Source of the DNA: Paenibacillus eucommiae
Lineage (GTDB): Bacteria > Bacillota > Bacilli > Paenibacillales > NBRC-103111
Direction of reading: 5' to 3'
Assembly: GCF_017874215.1 (NCBI RefSeq)
Contig: NZ_JAGGLB010000024.1
Span: forward strand, 1-64,000
DNA: 64,000 bases
A program made the position numbers and the translations under genes. This document shows positions 34,095-43,032 of the stretch, in pieces. The stretch's first letter is position 1; each line of letters starts with the position of its first letter. The notes beneath the pieces were generated by a model that was given only the letters and a program-made list of their open reading frames with translations, did not search any database and was not told where the DNA came from.

Positions 34095-34406
34095 CTATTC
34101 CTCTTCATCCAAATGCTTCTCCAGCGCGTCCAGCTTGTTCGACCAAAACTGCCGGTAAGGCTCCAGCCACTGATCAATGTCCTCCAGCGGCTTGGCATTG
34201 AGGCGGTATAGATGCTTCTGCGCCTCCTTGCGCACCGAAACAAGTCCAGCCTCCCGCAAAATCCGCAAATGCTTCGAAATCCCCGGTTGACTCAGCGTCG
34301 AAGCGGCGACCAGTTCTCCCACGGAACGCTCGCGATCCCGGAGGCAGTCCAGAATAGTCCGCCGATTCGGCTCGGCCAGTACTTCAAAAAGTTTATCCGT
34401 CATCAT
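34095..34406 (-). CDS. ArsR-family winged-helix repressor
   Basis: 103 residues. The helix-turn-helix is ASTLSQPGISKHLRILREAG, with the wing at VSVRKEAQKHLYRL. It lacks the CxC metal site of ArsR/SmtB, so it belongs to the metal-free subgroup paired with SRPBCC proteins. It is the first gene of the pair. No strong Shine-Dalgarno was seen. Confidence 0.88.
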   Translation of the reverse strand: MMTDKLFEVLAEPNRRTILDCLRDRERSVGELVAASTLSQPGISKHLRILREAGLVSVRKEAQKHLYRLNAKPLEDIDQWLEPYRQFWSNKLDALEKHLDEEE

Positions 34407-34515
34407 ATTGTTATATTACCACATAGTTATATTTCCCGGAAGTAATATACTGATTTTGCACCGCTTAAGCTCGCAGTGGCCGTTGCCGTTCCCCAGTTTC
34501 TTGATCAGATTTTAG

Positions 34516-35853
34516 TCAGGACGGATGGTTTACAGGGATCCAACCCGTAAGCAGTGCTCCCCCTACCGAATGGTTGCTTACGGCAAGCTCGCCTCCGTGC
34601 CGCCTAACAATTCTTTGTGAAATGGTTAACCCTAATCCGCTGCCTCCAGTTGAACGATTTCTAGATGCTTCACCACGATACAAAGGTTCAAATACCCGTT
34701 GCAGTTCTTCTGATGAGAAACCCGGCCCTGTATCACGTATCGTAAACATTATTTTGTTACCGTCTTTATAACATTGAACAACAATTTCACCATAGGAAGG
34801 TGTGTGTCTGACGGCATTATCCAAAAGATTGTTCATCACACGCTCCAATAAGTGCGTATCGCCGCTAATGACGCAATCGTCTGCAGCATGGTTTGAGATC
34901 GAGATGTGCTTTTGCCGGGCAAGTGGGCTCAGACTGTCAATCGACTTCCGGAGTATGAGGTTAAGATCAACAGCCTTGTTGCTAAGTGTCGTCCCCAAAT
35001 ACTCCAGTTTGGTAAATGTGAAAAGCTCCTCAACCAGCCGATCCAATTGTGCCGATTTTTCCTTACATACCGCCACATATTTTGTTATTTTCTCCGGTGT
35101 CTGGGCAATCCCTTGTTCCAGGCCATCCAAATACCCCCGCAAGGCGAACAACGGTGTCCGTAAATCATGCGCGACAGCAGCAATCACGAATCGGCGCTCT
35201 TCTTCCAATTCCACTTGCTTCTGATAGGATTGTTGAAGCCCCTTCACCATCACTTCAAATCCGTCGCGCACTTCAGCGATTTCTGTGATCCTCGACAAGG
35301 GTAATTTCACATCCCAGTCTCCCGCTGCAAGTTGTCTTGCCGCAGCACTCATCTTCTCGAGGGGTTTAAGAAGGAACCGTCTCATTTCAACACCGACAAC
35401 AAAGAAGGCAAGCAGTATTCCGGCAAATGCCGAAATCATTTGAACTGTATTTGATTTTGGCACATAAAGAGTAACCCTTCCTAGCAAAATACCGTCCTCT
35501 ATGACGGAAAACCGTTCAGTTGACGACAAAGCACCACGCCGCTCCGGGTTAGACCGATAAATATCCAGATCTGACGCAGATTGAATAACCACATCCATCT
35601 TCGCTTTCTGCAGCTCTTCATGTAATTGGTTTTGCCAATTTGGATCCCTCCATTTGCCCGCTCCCGCTTCGATCAAGTGAATCGTCCCGGTCAATTGTTT
35701 TTGGAGAGTCTCATTTTGCAGCTGACTGTTTGCAAATCTTAGGGATTTTGTTTCCATATAGTGAGCTGTGATAAAAAAGATCCACGGCAATAAAAGAATG
35801 AAGCAGAAGCAAAGCATAGTAAAGGTACGAATGCGAAGTGTCCTCATCCTCAT
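34516..35853 (-). CDS. Sensor histidine kinase (HAMP, HisKA, HATPase)
   Basis: 445 residues. TM1 is at about 8-30, followed by a periplasm-side sensor loop to about 150, TM2, HAMP, the H-box VAHDLRTPLFALRG (about residue 233), and N (NNLLDNAVRHT), G1 (DTGPGFS) and G2 (GGSGLGLTIS) boxes. It is encoded one base after the response regulator stop, so the two form a classical pair. The ligand is unknown; the target could be the divergent DJ-1-like gene, whose start lies 210 bases from that of the regulator. Confidence 0.92.
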   Translation of the reverse strand: MRMRTLRIRTFTMLCFCFILLLPWIFFITAHYMETKSLRFANSQLQNETLQKQLTGTIHLIEAGAGKWRDPNWQNQLHEELQKAKMDVVIQSASDLDIYRSNPERRGALSSTERFSVIEDGILLGRVTLYVPKSNTVQMISAFAGILLAFFVVGVEMRRFLLKPLEKMSAAARQLAAGDWDVKLPLSRITEIAEVRDGFEVMVKGLQQSYQKQVELEEERRFVIAAVAHDLRTPLFALRGYLDGLEQGIAQTPEKITKYVAVCKEKSAQLDRLVEELFTFTKLEYLGTTLSNKAVDLNLILRKSIDSLSPLARQKHISISNHAADDCVISGDTHLLERVMNNLLDNAVRHTPSYGEIVVQCYKDGNKIMFTIRDTGPGFSSEELQRVFEPLYRGEASRNRSTGGSGLGLTISQRIVRRHGGELAVSNHSVGGALLTGWIPVNHPS

Positions 35854-35854
35854 G

Positions 35855-36550
35855 TTATCCCCCCTCGAAGCGATACCCTATTCCCCATACGTTGAGCAGA
35901 TGCTGCGGGTGGTTCGGATCGGACTCGACCTTCTCTCGAAGCCTGCTGAGATGGACCCGAATCGTATGCCTGTCGCCGACCCCCTCCCAAAATTTCGCAA
36001 GTAATTGTTCATATGAAAAAACATGTCTTGGATGTTCAACAAATAATCGCAACAACTCAAATTCCTTCGGTGTAAGCACTACACTTTTCCCTTCCACCAG
36101 CACTTCTCTTGCGGACAGATTTAACTTGATCCGGCCATAATCCAAAATTTTTTCATCCATTTGCTGCTTGGATACCTTGGATGCGGAGCGCCGCAATACA
36201 GCTTTTACCCTGGCAACAATCTCTCCGGGTGAAGCGGTTTTGACGATATAATCATCTCCGCCGAGCGTTAGTCCTCGAATCTTGTCCACATCTTCGCTGC
36301 GGGCACTCAAGAAAAGGATAGGAACGCTGCTCTCTGCCCGAATCCGGCGGCATAGCTCAAATCCGTTTTGTCCCGGCATCATGATGTCAAGCACCATGCA
36401 TTGAATGGAACTCTGTTGGAATAAGGCCCATGCTTCATCGGCACCACAAGCGGTTATAACGTGAAAATTCTCATTCTCCAAAAAATCCCTCAAAAGTTCA
36501 ACGATACTTTGGTCATCGTCTACAACGAGTATCGTATTTAATCCATTCAT
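35855..36550 (-). CDS. OmpR/PhoB-family response regulator
   Basis: 231 residues. The receiver has D11-D13 acidic residues and acceptor D55 in VLDIMMPGQNGFE. The C-terminal winged helix has VLTPKEFELLRLFVEHPRHV and RVHLSRLREKVE. It is the first gene of the two-component operon and diverges from the DJ-1-like gene. The intervening 210 bases hold both promoters. Confidence 0.93.
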   Translation of the reverse strand: MNGLNTILVVDDDQSIVELLRDFLENENFHVITACGADEAWALFQQSSIQCMVLDIMMPGQNGFELCRRIRAESSVPILFLSARSEDVDKIRGLTLGGDDYIVKTASPGEIVARVKAVLRRSASKVSKQQMDEKILDYGRIKLNLSAREVLVEGKSVVLTPKEFELLRLFVEHPRHVFSYEQLLAKFWEGVGDRHTIRVHLSRLREKVESDPNHPQHLLNVWGIGYRFEGG

Positions 36551-36760
36551 GATGATCCCACCTTCACATCCTAGTTTATCATTTTTTCTGCAAAAGCAGA
36601 CGGAATCCCATGTTTTGTGATGAATTGTTTATTGTTTTGTGACCTTTTTACAACTTCGTTTGAGATATTCATTTGTTATGATGCTACTAGCGAACACGGA
36701 GGCAAACATTGCGTGCAATGACTCCTCCCTTTATTTACTTTGGACAAGGAGGATTTATTT

Positions 36761-37801
36761 ATGATAACAGTTCAAATCGTGCTTTTTGATGGCTTTGACC
36801 TTCTGGATGCCATTGCTCCTTACGAGGTCTTTTGCGCCGCTGCAATGAATACGGAAAACGCGTTAAGCGTACAATTCGTCACAGCCGAAGGACCAAGGTC
36901 CGTGACTAGCGGCATCAACGGGTTAAAAATTGAAGCAAGCGGCAGGCTGAACCCGGAACATGCTGGCATCATTCTAGTGCCTGGCGCGTCCGGTGACGTC
37001 GAAGGAGATGGCCCCAATTCGATCCCGGCTATTCTAAGCCGTGCCATGCATACAGAATTGACCGGTTTGATCGGTCAGGCACTCGAACTCAAAGACAACG
37101 TAGTCGCCACGGTATGCGGCGGTTCTCTGCTGCTCGCTATGGGAGGGCTCCTGGAAGGCAGACCGGCGGTAACTCATCATCTGGGCATGGATGTGCTTGG
37201 AGCAACCGGGGCTATTCCCGTCAGGGCACGCGTAGTGGACGACGGCAACCTGGTTACCGGCGGCGGCGTAACTTCAGGACTCGATGTAGCTCTGTATCTG
37301 GTGGAGCGTGAGCTTGGACCACGCATCGCACACGCGGTAGAGCAACTGTTCGACTATGAACGGAGAGGGACAGTTTGGAGAGAAAGGGGGCTGGCACCTG
37401 GCAGTCATCAAACATTGACGGGCGGTGAACCGAACAACGTGGTGGATAAAGCGGCGATAACTTACGGCACCCAGCGTAACAATATTACACAGTCATCTGT
37501 TTTCGATGGGGATTGGGATACGACAATCGCTACTCCAGTAGGGAAGCTGCAGGTCAAGCTCTCTATATCAACAAGTAATGGAATAGTCCGGGGCAAGGCA
37601 ATACAAGGGGATGAGACGGTCGAGTTTATGAACCCGGCGCTTCAGGACAACAAGCTTAGCTGGTCGCTGAGAATCACGAAACCAATGCGCTTAAATCTCA
37701 AATTCGAAGTGGCCGCCGACGGAGATCACATGACCGGAATCGCCAAGGCTGGCCTACTGCCTGCATCCAAATTAACAGGTAAGCGGATTTCTAAACCTTA
37801 A
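36761..37801 (+). CDS. DJ-1/PfpI-family protein with extra C-terminal beta domain
   Basis: 346 residues. The first 215 form a DJ-1/PfpI glutamine-amidotransferase fold with the nucleophile elbow cysteine in ATVCGGSLLLAMGG, followed by AVTHH, and the conserved glutamate in APYEVF. The closest named members are isonitrile-hydratase-like, though the substrate is unknown. Residues about 245-346 are a separate beta-strand domain (PVGKLQVKLSIST, NKLSWSLRITKPM), an unusual addition. The start is ATG 36761, because aaggagg precedes it; the frame from 36740 would include that ribosome site. Confidence 0.8.
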   Translation: MITVQIVLFDGFDLLDAIAPYEVFCAAAMNTENALSVQFVTAEGPRSVTSGINGLKIEASGRLNPEHAGIILVPGASGDVEGDGPNSIPAILSRAMHTELTGLIGQALELKDNVVATVCGGSLLLAMGGLLEGRPAVTHHLGMDVLGATGAIPVRARVVDDGNLVTGGGVTSGLDVALYLVERELGPRIAHAVEQLFDYERRGTVWRERGLAPGSHQTLTGGEPNNVVDKAAITYGTQRNNITQSSVFDGDWDTTIATPVGKLQVKLSISTSNGIVRGKAIQGDETVEFMNPALQDNKLSWSLRITKPMRLNLKFEVAADGDHMTGIAKAGLLPASKLTGKRISKP

Positions 37802-37843
37802 ATTTTGTTGTTAATACATGCAGCCGCGGAGGTTTTGGATCAA

Positions 37844-38512
37844 ATGAAGAAAATGCAGAAAATGCAGAAACGGAAACCATTATACGGGCTTTTAGCCTGT
37901 GTCAGTATTGTATTTATCCTTTACGCCTTGGTGGACAATTATATAATCGATCCTGGAGCTGAGGGATTTCTAAGCCATAAAACCGGACTTAAGCGCGAGC
38001 TTAATTTGCCGGTGTGGTTAAACGTTATGCACATTCATGTCGCTTTTGCCTGCATCGCCATGGCGACTGGGCTGCTCAATTTTTCTAATCGAATCTTTGA
38101 TAAAAGCCACAAGTTCCATCGCATAAACGGTTACGTTTATTTAGTTTGCGTACTTCTTGTCGTGCTGACCTCAGGTTACATGGCGCCTTATGCCACCGGA
38201 GGAAAAATAACTAGTATGGGATTCAATGCGCTAAATATGATATGGCTGCTGATAACCCTTATGGCACTTGTTCAAATCAAAAAGAAACGGATCACCCGTC
38301 ACCGGAATTGGATGATCCGAAGTTACGCCTTTTGTTTTACGAACCTGCTGATTCACCTCATCACCTTCCTTTTTCATCAGGGATTCGGTCTCGCTTACGC
38401 TACCAGCTATACCGTTGGCGTGTACGGCTCCATAGTGCTGCTGCTGGTCATCGCTGACGTCATCATCAGAAGGATAGGTCCATCCAGAGAGGTTGCAGCT
38501 CTCAATAAATGA
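37844..38512 (+). CDS. DUF2306-type membrane protein
   Basis: 222 residues with about six membrane segments. HVAFACIAMATGLLNFS and HKFHRINGYVYLVCVLL carry the histidines typical of DUF2306 and related heme-type membrane proteins, and RHRNWMIRSYAF is a family landmark. The start is set at 37844, behind gcggagg; the frame open from 37805 begins with a poor TTG. It lies 42 bases after the DJ-1-like gene and is probably in the same operon. Function is unknown. Confidence 0.78.
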   Translation: MKKMQKMQKRKPLYGLLACVSIVFILYALVDNYIIDPGAEGFLSHKTGLKRELNLPVWLNVMHIHVAFACIAMATGLLNFSNRIFDKSHKFHRINGYVYLVCVLLVVLTSGYMAPYATGGKITSMGFNALNMIWLLITLMALVQIKKKRITRHRNWMIRSYAFCFTNLLIHLITFLFHQGFGLAYATSYTVGVYGSIVLLLVIADVIIRRIGPSREVAALNK

Positions 38513-38650
38513 GGTGCCCACTTGCCGCAGCTGGATAAGAACAATCCACCGCGTTTTTTACCTATATATACTGTATGGATGTGACGCTGATACATATCGA
38601 CCTATTCCCGGTCCGGCAGGAGTGTGCTACCTTGTCCATCTCTTCACCTA

Positions 38651-39109
38651 TTACAAATCCTCATACTGCGAAAATGTCGCCGCCTGGCCCTGATACAGCC
38701 CCGCTTCATCTACCAAATTCCAGACCGTAGCCTGCTTGATATAAAACCGGCGGCCGGTACTCGATATGCGGATACCCGTATAATTGCTGACATATCCATA
38801 CTGTGTGACCTGCGCTAGAAAGCGGACTCTATCTTCCCGTTCCATCGGCTCGGCTGTCAGGCGGGAGGGTGTGCTTGTGAACTGCTGCCAATCCATCTCC
38901 CACAGCTTTAGCGCCGCATAATTGCCGTAATACAATACAGGATCGGCCTCCGTCCCATGGGACAGCACGATTACTGGGGACTCGTCAATTTGTTCGGCTA
39001 AACTTAGTCCCGGAGTGAGATGAATCAGCTCCTGACCAACCCATCTGCGGTAGCTGTTTACCAGCAGCCTGGCATGTGCCTCCGCCGCCTCATCTGTCAG
39101 TTGTACCAT
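38651..39109 (-). CDS. MEKHLA-domain protein
   Basis: 152 residues, matching the PAS-like MEKHLA domain along its length: LLVNSYRRWVGQEL, VLSHGTEADPVLYYGNYAAL, LWEMDWQQFTSTPSRLTAEP, GRRFYIKQATVWNL. In plants the domain is joined to transcription factors; bacterial stand-alone versions are uncharacterised. A ligand-binding or sensory role is plausible. Confidence 0.85.
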   Translation of the reverse strand: MVQLTDEAAEAHARLLVNSYRRWVGQELIHLTPGLSLAEQIDESPVIVLSHGTEADPVLYYGNYAALKLWEMDWQQFTSTPSRLTAEPMEREDRVRFLAQVTQYGYVSNYTGIRISSTGRRFYIKQATVWNLVDEAGLYQGQAATFSQYEDL

Positions 39110-39635
39110 ATTTGCTTGATTTCCTTTCCTTCAATTCTTTAATCAACTAGAACGATCACACCACTTTTGTAGGTCGCTTCGAAATTCATATAGGATCATT
39201 TTAACATAAATAAGAAAGTTATTGACAATATTCTCCCATGCTTCCTATCTATTATACCTAAGGTGATTGCAGTAACCTTTCATAGATAAATGGTGTTAAT
39301 AAAGAATGAGATTAAAACATATACCGCTGACACCGTCTTTTAGAAATGGAACGAAGCTTCTCCTTCTCCTTCACAGTCATAGAAAGCAGCATGAGATTCG
39401 TCGTGTTCGGGAAAGAACAACTGGTGAAATCCGGAGAGCGCATCACCGTTCATCCCCCGCAAAAGTGCATCAGTTCTGGAATATGAGCGAAGATGGTCTT
39501 AAGGCTGTCCAAATATCCACCCGCCGGGCCGAACTGATTTTTTACTATACCGAAATTTTCCTGCCCTACCCAACAACAAAATGTGACCAAATACCGTTCT
39601 TAACTGTGTTATAGGTAAAGGAGGGCAGAGCAACC
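39110..39635. other. 526-bp interval before the ECF sigma gene
   Basis: It contains one copy of an 88-bp repeat with a TTGACA promoter-like core (39181-39268). A 102-codon frame (39306-39614) has arginine/histidine-rich, non-protein-like composition and no ribosome site, so it is not called. The sigma gene's own promoter is not certain. Confidence 0.5.
39181..39268 (+). repeat. 88-bp promoter-like repeat, copy 1
   Basis: It shares about 85 percent of bases with 42262-42350, starting gaaattcat and ending ggtgatt/ggtggtt. It contains TTGACA (39222-39227) and a possible -10 TATCTA 18 bases later. It is followed by the ECF sigma gene 370 bases downstream. Confidence 0.7.
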
Positions 39636-40130
39636 ATGCAGCGATCCATGACCCGGCCGGGGAATTATGTGATGAAGAGCTACGAAACTTACTCAAGCAT
39701 GCTGTTCCGGATTGCCATGGTCCATCTGGGCAGCCGCGAGGATGCGGAAGAAGCCACTCAGGATACCTTCATCAAACTAATGGAAAAAGCACCCGAGTTC
39801 AAGGATGCCGAGCACCAGAAGGCATGGCTGATCCGGGTTATCACCAATCATTGTAAAACGATGCTTGGCAGAGGCTGGCGCAAACGGGAGGTCAAGCGGG
39901 ATGGACTGGAGACGATTACAGCTGACACTCCAGAGGATCTGGCGCTGCTCCATCTTGTGATGGCGCTGCCTATAAAGTATAAAACAGTTATCCATCTGTA
40001 CTATTACGAGGACTATCAAGTCCAGGAGATTAGCAAGATTCTGCAGATCAGCGAGTCTGCAGTAAAGATGAGACTCCAGCGGGGACGACAGCTGTTAAAA
40101 CTGGAGCTGGAAGGAGCAGAACCGCAATGA
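39636..40130 (+). CDS. ECF-type RNA polymerase sigma factor
   Basis: 164 residues. Region 2 is YSSMLFRIAMVHLGSREDAE followed by EATQDTFIKLM; region 4 is ALPIKYKTVIHLYYYEDYQVQEISKILQISESAVKMRLQRGR. The start at 39636 lies 11 bases after aaggagg; ATG 39648 is also possible. It overlaps the next gene by four bases, the usual sigma and anti-sigma layout. Presumably it is held at the membrane by that partner until a signal releases it. Confidence 0.92.
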   Translation: MQRSMTRPGNYVMKSYETYSSMLFRIAMVHLGSREDAEEATQDTFIKLMEKAPEFKDAEHQKAWLIRVITNHCKTMLGRGWRKREVKRDGLETITADTPEDLALLHLVMALPIKYKTVIHLYYYEDYQVQEISKILQISESAVKMRLQRGRQLLKLELEGAEPQ

Positions 40131-41116
40131 ATGAAGATCAGTTCAGGACAAAATATAAGAAAGTAGTGGATACGATGAAACCTAATGAAGAGATGAACAA
40201 ACGAATGGAAGACAGGCTGCAGAAGCAGCAGCAGCAACCGCAGGAGAGGAAGCGTCCGCGCCGGACGGCTTATATCGCCGCCAGTCTAGTACTCGCTGCC
40301 GGTATCGGACTGGCCACGCCAAGTGTGTGGAAGCAGTTGAACGGACCGGCATCGCCTAACGGCCAAGCCGTTCAGGTAACTCCGAACACACCTGCCGTAC
40401 ATGAACCCGGCAGCGTCGTCATCCCCAAGGTGAAGCTTCCGGATAAGAGCTCCGGCGTCAGTATGGACATGGTAGCCCTGGTCGTCTATCAAGGCAATGT
40501 GTATACCCAGTCGGCGACCCGCATTGATGCCGCCGATGCTGCTGCGCTGCGCGGCGACAAACTGGGACGGACAACAGGCGGCATCGATGAATGGAGCGGC
40601 AAGGACGCGTATATCGAGCTGGCCTCAAATATCGGCGAAGCGGACATTTACACGGTGAAAGGATACGATTCAGACTTCCGCATCATGACCTATACCGAGA
40701 TCGATGGCCAAGTCATCGCCGAGCTATTCGAGCGTACCAATGGCATTACGGTGAGCAGTGGCGCCGATCTGCTTGGTAAGCTGAATTTGGACGACCGGAT
40801 CGCTTCGGCCCAGTGGGAGAGCTTCGCTAGCTGGAACGAGGGCCTGCAGCAGTATGCGCCGCTGGCCAACGACGAGACGCTCGGCAGCTTCCTGGCAGCC
40901 CTCCAGGATGCCAAGCCGCTCGCAGCAGAGCCGCTGATTCAACAAGGCATCTACGACGACGAGAACCGCAAGGTCATCTATCTGAAACTGGAGGACAACA
41001 CCCGGGTAGAGCTAATTCTGTTTGGCAAAGGGCTGGTCCGTTATGGCAATTCACCAGTATTCTTCGAGGCAGAGTCTGGCGCATTCCAAGCATTGTGGGA
41101 AAGTATGCGTTCATAA
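40127..41116 (+). CDS. Membrane anti-sigma factor with extracytoplasmic sensor domain
   Basis: 329 residues. The N-terminal 45 residues are charged and glutamine-rich (the sigma-binding part), followed by one TM (about 47-67) and a large extracytoplasmic domain with little similarity to known sensors. It has no zinc HxxxCxxC motif, so it is not a ZAS-type protein. Overlap with the sigma gene (ATGA) supports the role. The signal is unknown. Confidence 0.8.
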   Translation: MNEDQFRTKYKKVVDTMKPNEEMNKRMEDRLQKQQQQPQERKRPRRTAYIAASLVLAAGIGLATPSVWKQLNGPASPNGQAVQVTPNTPAVHEPGSVVIPKVKLPDKSSGVSMDMVALVVYQGNVYTQSATRIDAADAAALRGDKLGRTTGGIDEWSGKDAYIELASNIGEADIYTVKGYDSDFRIMTYTEIDGQVIAELFERTNGITVSSGADLLGKLNLDDRIASAQWESFASWNEGLQQYAPLANDETLGSFLAALQDAKPLAAEPLIQQGIYDDENRKVIYLKLEDNTRVELILFGKGLVRYGNSPVFFEAESGAFQALWESMRS

Positions 41117-41129
41117 ATAAACGAGTGAT

Positions 41130-41168
41130 CAGACAGCGGCTTGTTCCTTTGGGATCGGGCCGCTTTTG
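41130..41168 (+). terminator. Terminator of the ECF sigma operon
   Basis: agcggc and gccgct pair around a 17-base loop, followed by tttt, 14 bases after the anti-sigma stop. Confidence 0.65.
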
Positions 41169-41275
41169 CTTTGGGAACATGCCGCAGTTTTTTGCGGGCG
41201 GATGGACTCTTGGCAAGCAGTCAGCAGCAGTACTGGGTGGTCTAAAAAAATCACACAAGAAGACTTTCCATAATT

Positions 41276-41454
41276 TTATATTTTAAGAATTATAGCTTTG
41301 ACATCCTTTAATTTCACATCCCAACTTGATTCAGTAATCTGCGGAGATATGGTTACATTATGAGCAGAGGTTCTAACTACAGTGAGGTTATTGGGTAGCT
41401 TAACATCATAATCTCCTAAGCCAGCGCATCCTGTAATATAAATGGATAAAATAA
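41276..41454 (-). pseudogene. Broken lipoprotein gene, 5' end removed by a MITE-like element
   Basis: Translated on the minus strand, this reads from a signal-peptide end with lipobox I-T-G-C through GLGDYDVKLPNNLTVVRTSA and HNVTISP to a stop (41276-41278), about 60 codons. Small lipoproteins of Bacillales have this GDY..LPN..VRTS..V pattern. The start codon and most of the signal peptide are missing, and the frame meets the end of the repeat element exactly at 41455. The 3' end may also be shortened, since relatives as I remember them are longer. Confidence 0.6.
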
Positions 41455-41957
41455 TGGCTCAACCTAATAATCAGTGCTTGACAGTCAAGCTAACATTCGA
41501 TGGCGGTTAAATGCTTCGAAAATGCCAGCTTTATAGCAGCCCGGTACTTGTCATAGCTATTTTCATATCGCGAGGGTAACACGTGCGCTAATGGTCACTG
41601 CAGTGTCAACGCAGTCCGTTAGAAGCGGAAATGCAGCGAAATGAGATTTTAACGGTCACGGATGACTCTTACAGGCTGAAAAGGGGCGATTGTGAGGAAA
41701 ACCACCTTCTAATGGTCGCGGATGTCCATTAAAATCGTGAATATGTAAAAATCAGCCTCTAAAGGTCAGCGGTGACCGTTAGAGACAGGTCCTTTCCGTA
41801 TCTGGAAGATATCTTCCGTCGTTGTGATATACGGATTCTGCATCGGTCTATTCCTCTTTTGTTGTTGGGTAGGACTTTCAACCGTACAGGATTGGCAGAT
41901 TATTTCCAGTTTTAGCTATCATTCATTTGTACAAGCACTGATTGTGGTGTTGAGCCA
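41455..41957. mobile_element. MITE-like element, copy B (uninterrupted)
   Basis: 503 bp bounded by 26-bp inverted repeats (tggctcaac..aatcagtgcttg) with four mismatches. It is colinear with 24579-25424 apart from the insert there and small differences. It contains one gtcacggatgac (41654-41665), the empty target for the nested element. Short palindromes of the type ctaatggtc..gaccgttag occur near 41588, 41650, 41709 and 41762. No ORF was seen. Confidence 0.8.
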
Positions 41958-42261
41958 AAATAGTTAACGTGAATAAGTACTTTGTCTTCCATAACCTGTT
42001 CAAAAACATTTTTATCTCCACACCTTTTAGCGATATCAACTCCATATGTCTTGAGAGACTAGTAAAGATGGAGTTTCTATTGAATATTAATACGGCTCAG
42101 ATCGCTTCAATTCCGGAAAGAAATAAGCAGCCCCCGCTTCATATCTGTCCTGTGCTGACAGGCAGTTGTCCATTAAGGACGCAGCAGTGCGAGGGCTTAT
42201 CCGATATAGATATGCATTTAAAAAGAGTAAAAGAGGCCGCCATGTCTTCGAATAATTATGG

Positions 42262-42350
42262 GAAATTCATGATAAGATCACCTTAACATAAATAAGAGAG
42301 TTATTGACAAGACTCCCCCATGCTTCCTATCTATTATACCTAGGGTGGTT
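42262..42350 (+). repeat. Promoter-like repeat, copy 2
   Basis: It matches 39181-39268 and also has TTGACA (42304-42309). No plus-strand gene follows it, so this copy is probably a stranded duplicate. Confidence 0.7.
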
Positions 42351-42507
42351 CCCGGAACACTGCTCAACGTACATGCTACATATACCGATTTATGCAGGAT
42401 GCAGGCTGTGACAAGTGACGGTCGTCAGGCATTGTTCCCTCATCTTCTCATTGCTGCTCGAAGCCACTCGAATCGTCACCTGCCCCGCACCATGCAGCTC
42501 CTCCGGT

Positions 42508-43032
42508 TTATGCTCCGCCTAGCTGTTCAGCCCATTCTCTGACTCTACGAATACTTTCTTCCTCCGATATATCTTCGATCCTGGTCATGATGGACCATCT
42601 CACGCCAAATGGATCCAAAATGTTCCCATACCGGTCACCTGAAACAAAGTTAGCAATAGGCTCCCTGACCTTCGCTCCCCTCGCCACTGCCTGTTCAAAT
42701 ACATAATCTACATCCGATACATAAATGCCCAAGGAATAACAGGCTTGATCCTCCGTTGGCGGCAAAACCAGTTTATAGGCCAAGTTCGCTGCTCCCAGCT
42801 GCAAAAATCCGTTGCCAAAATCCAGCTCTGCATGAACAATCATTTTGTTGCCTTCGCCATCCGAGAATTCGGTAATATCTTTCACTCTGGCTTGAAAAAC
42901 AGATTTGTAGAACTCTATCGCTTCAGCAGGATGGTTAACTACCACGAAAGGTGTTATAGCTGTAAAGCCGTTAGGCACACCATTCTTGGTGTGAGCGCCG
43001 GATACTCCTGTAAATTGGGGACTATTAGTCAT
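42508..43032 (-). CDS. VOC-superfamily protein, PhnB-like
   Basis: 174 residues with paired beta-alpha-beta modules of the glyoxalase/bleomycin-resistance fold: ITPFVVVNHPAEAIEFYKSV, KMIVHAELDFGNGFLQLG, GIYVSDVDYVFEQAVARGAK, YGNILDPFGVRWSIMT. The family includes metal-dependent dioxygenases, lyases and drug-binding proteins; the substrate cannot be deduced. It is monocistronic. Confidence 0.85.
   Translation of the reverse strand: MTNSPQFTGVSGAHTKNGVPNGFTAITPFVVVNHPAEAIEFYKSVFQARVKDITEFSDGEGNKMIVHAELDFGNGFLQLGAANLAYKLVLPPTEDQACYSLGIYVSDVDYVFEQAVARGAKVREPIANFVSGDRYGNILDPFGVRWSIMTRIEDISEEESIRRVREWAEQLGGA

Larger units (their letters stand above)
41117..42507. other. 1.4-kb stretch without an intact gene
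   Basis: In order: the sigma operon terminator, the broken lipoprotein gene, element copy B, and about 300 bases of unassigned sequence (41958-42261) with a 105-codon frame lacking a ribosome site, then the second promoter-like repeat (42262-42350). After 42350 nothing was recognised. Confidence 0.55.

Noticed and set aside
34016..34243. 75-codon minus-strand frame overlapping the ArsR gene
   Set aside because: Trp/Arg/Ser-rich shadow of the ArsR coding sequence.
39306..39614. 102-codon plus-strand frame before the ECF sigma gene
   Set aside because: No Shine-Dalgarno, Arg/His-rich composition, no family resemblance.
41580..41790. Regularly spaced palindromes that look like a CRISPR array
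   Set aside because: Units vary, and the intervening sequence is the same in the second copy at 24.7-25.2 kb. There is no cas gene. It is a repeat element.
41969..42286. 105-codon plus-strand frame after element copy B
   Set aside because: GTG start without ribosome site; the sequence does not look like a protein and overlaps the promoter-like repeat.
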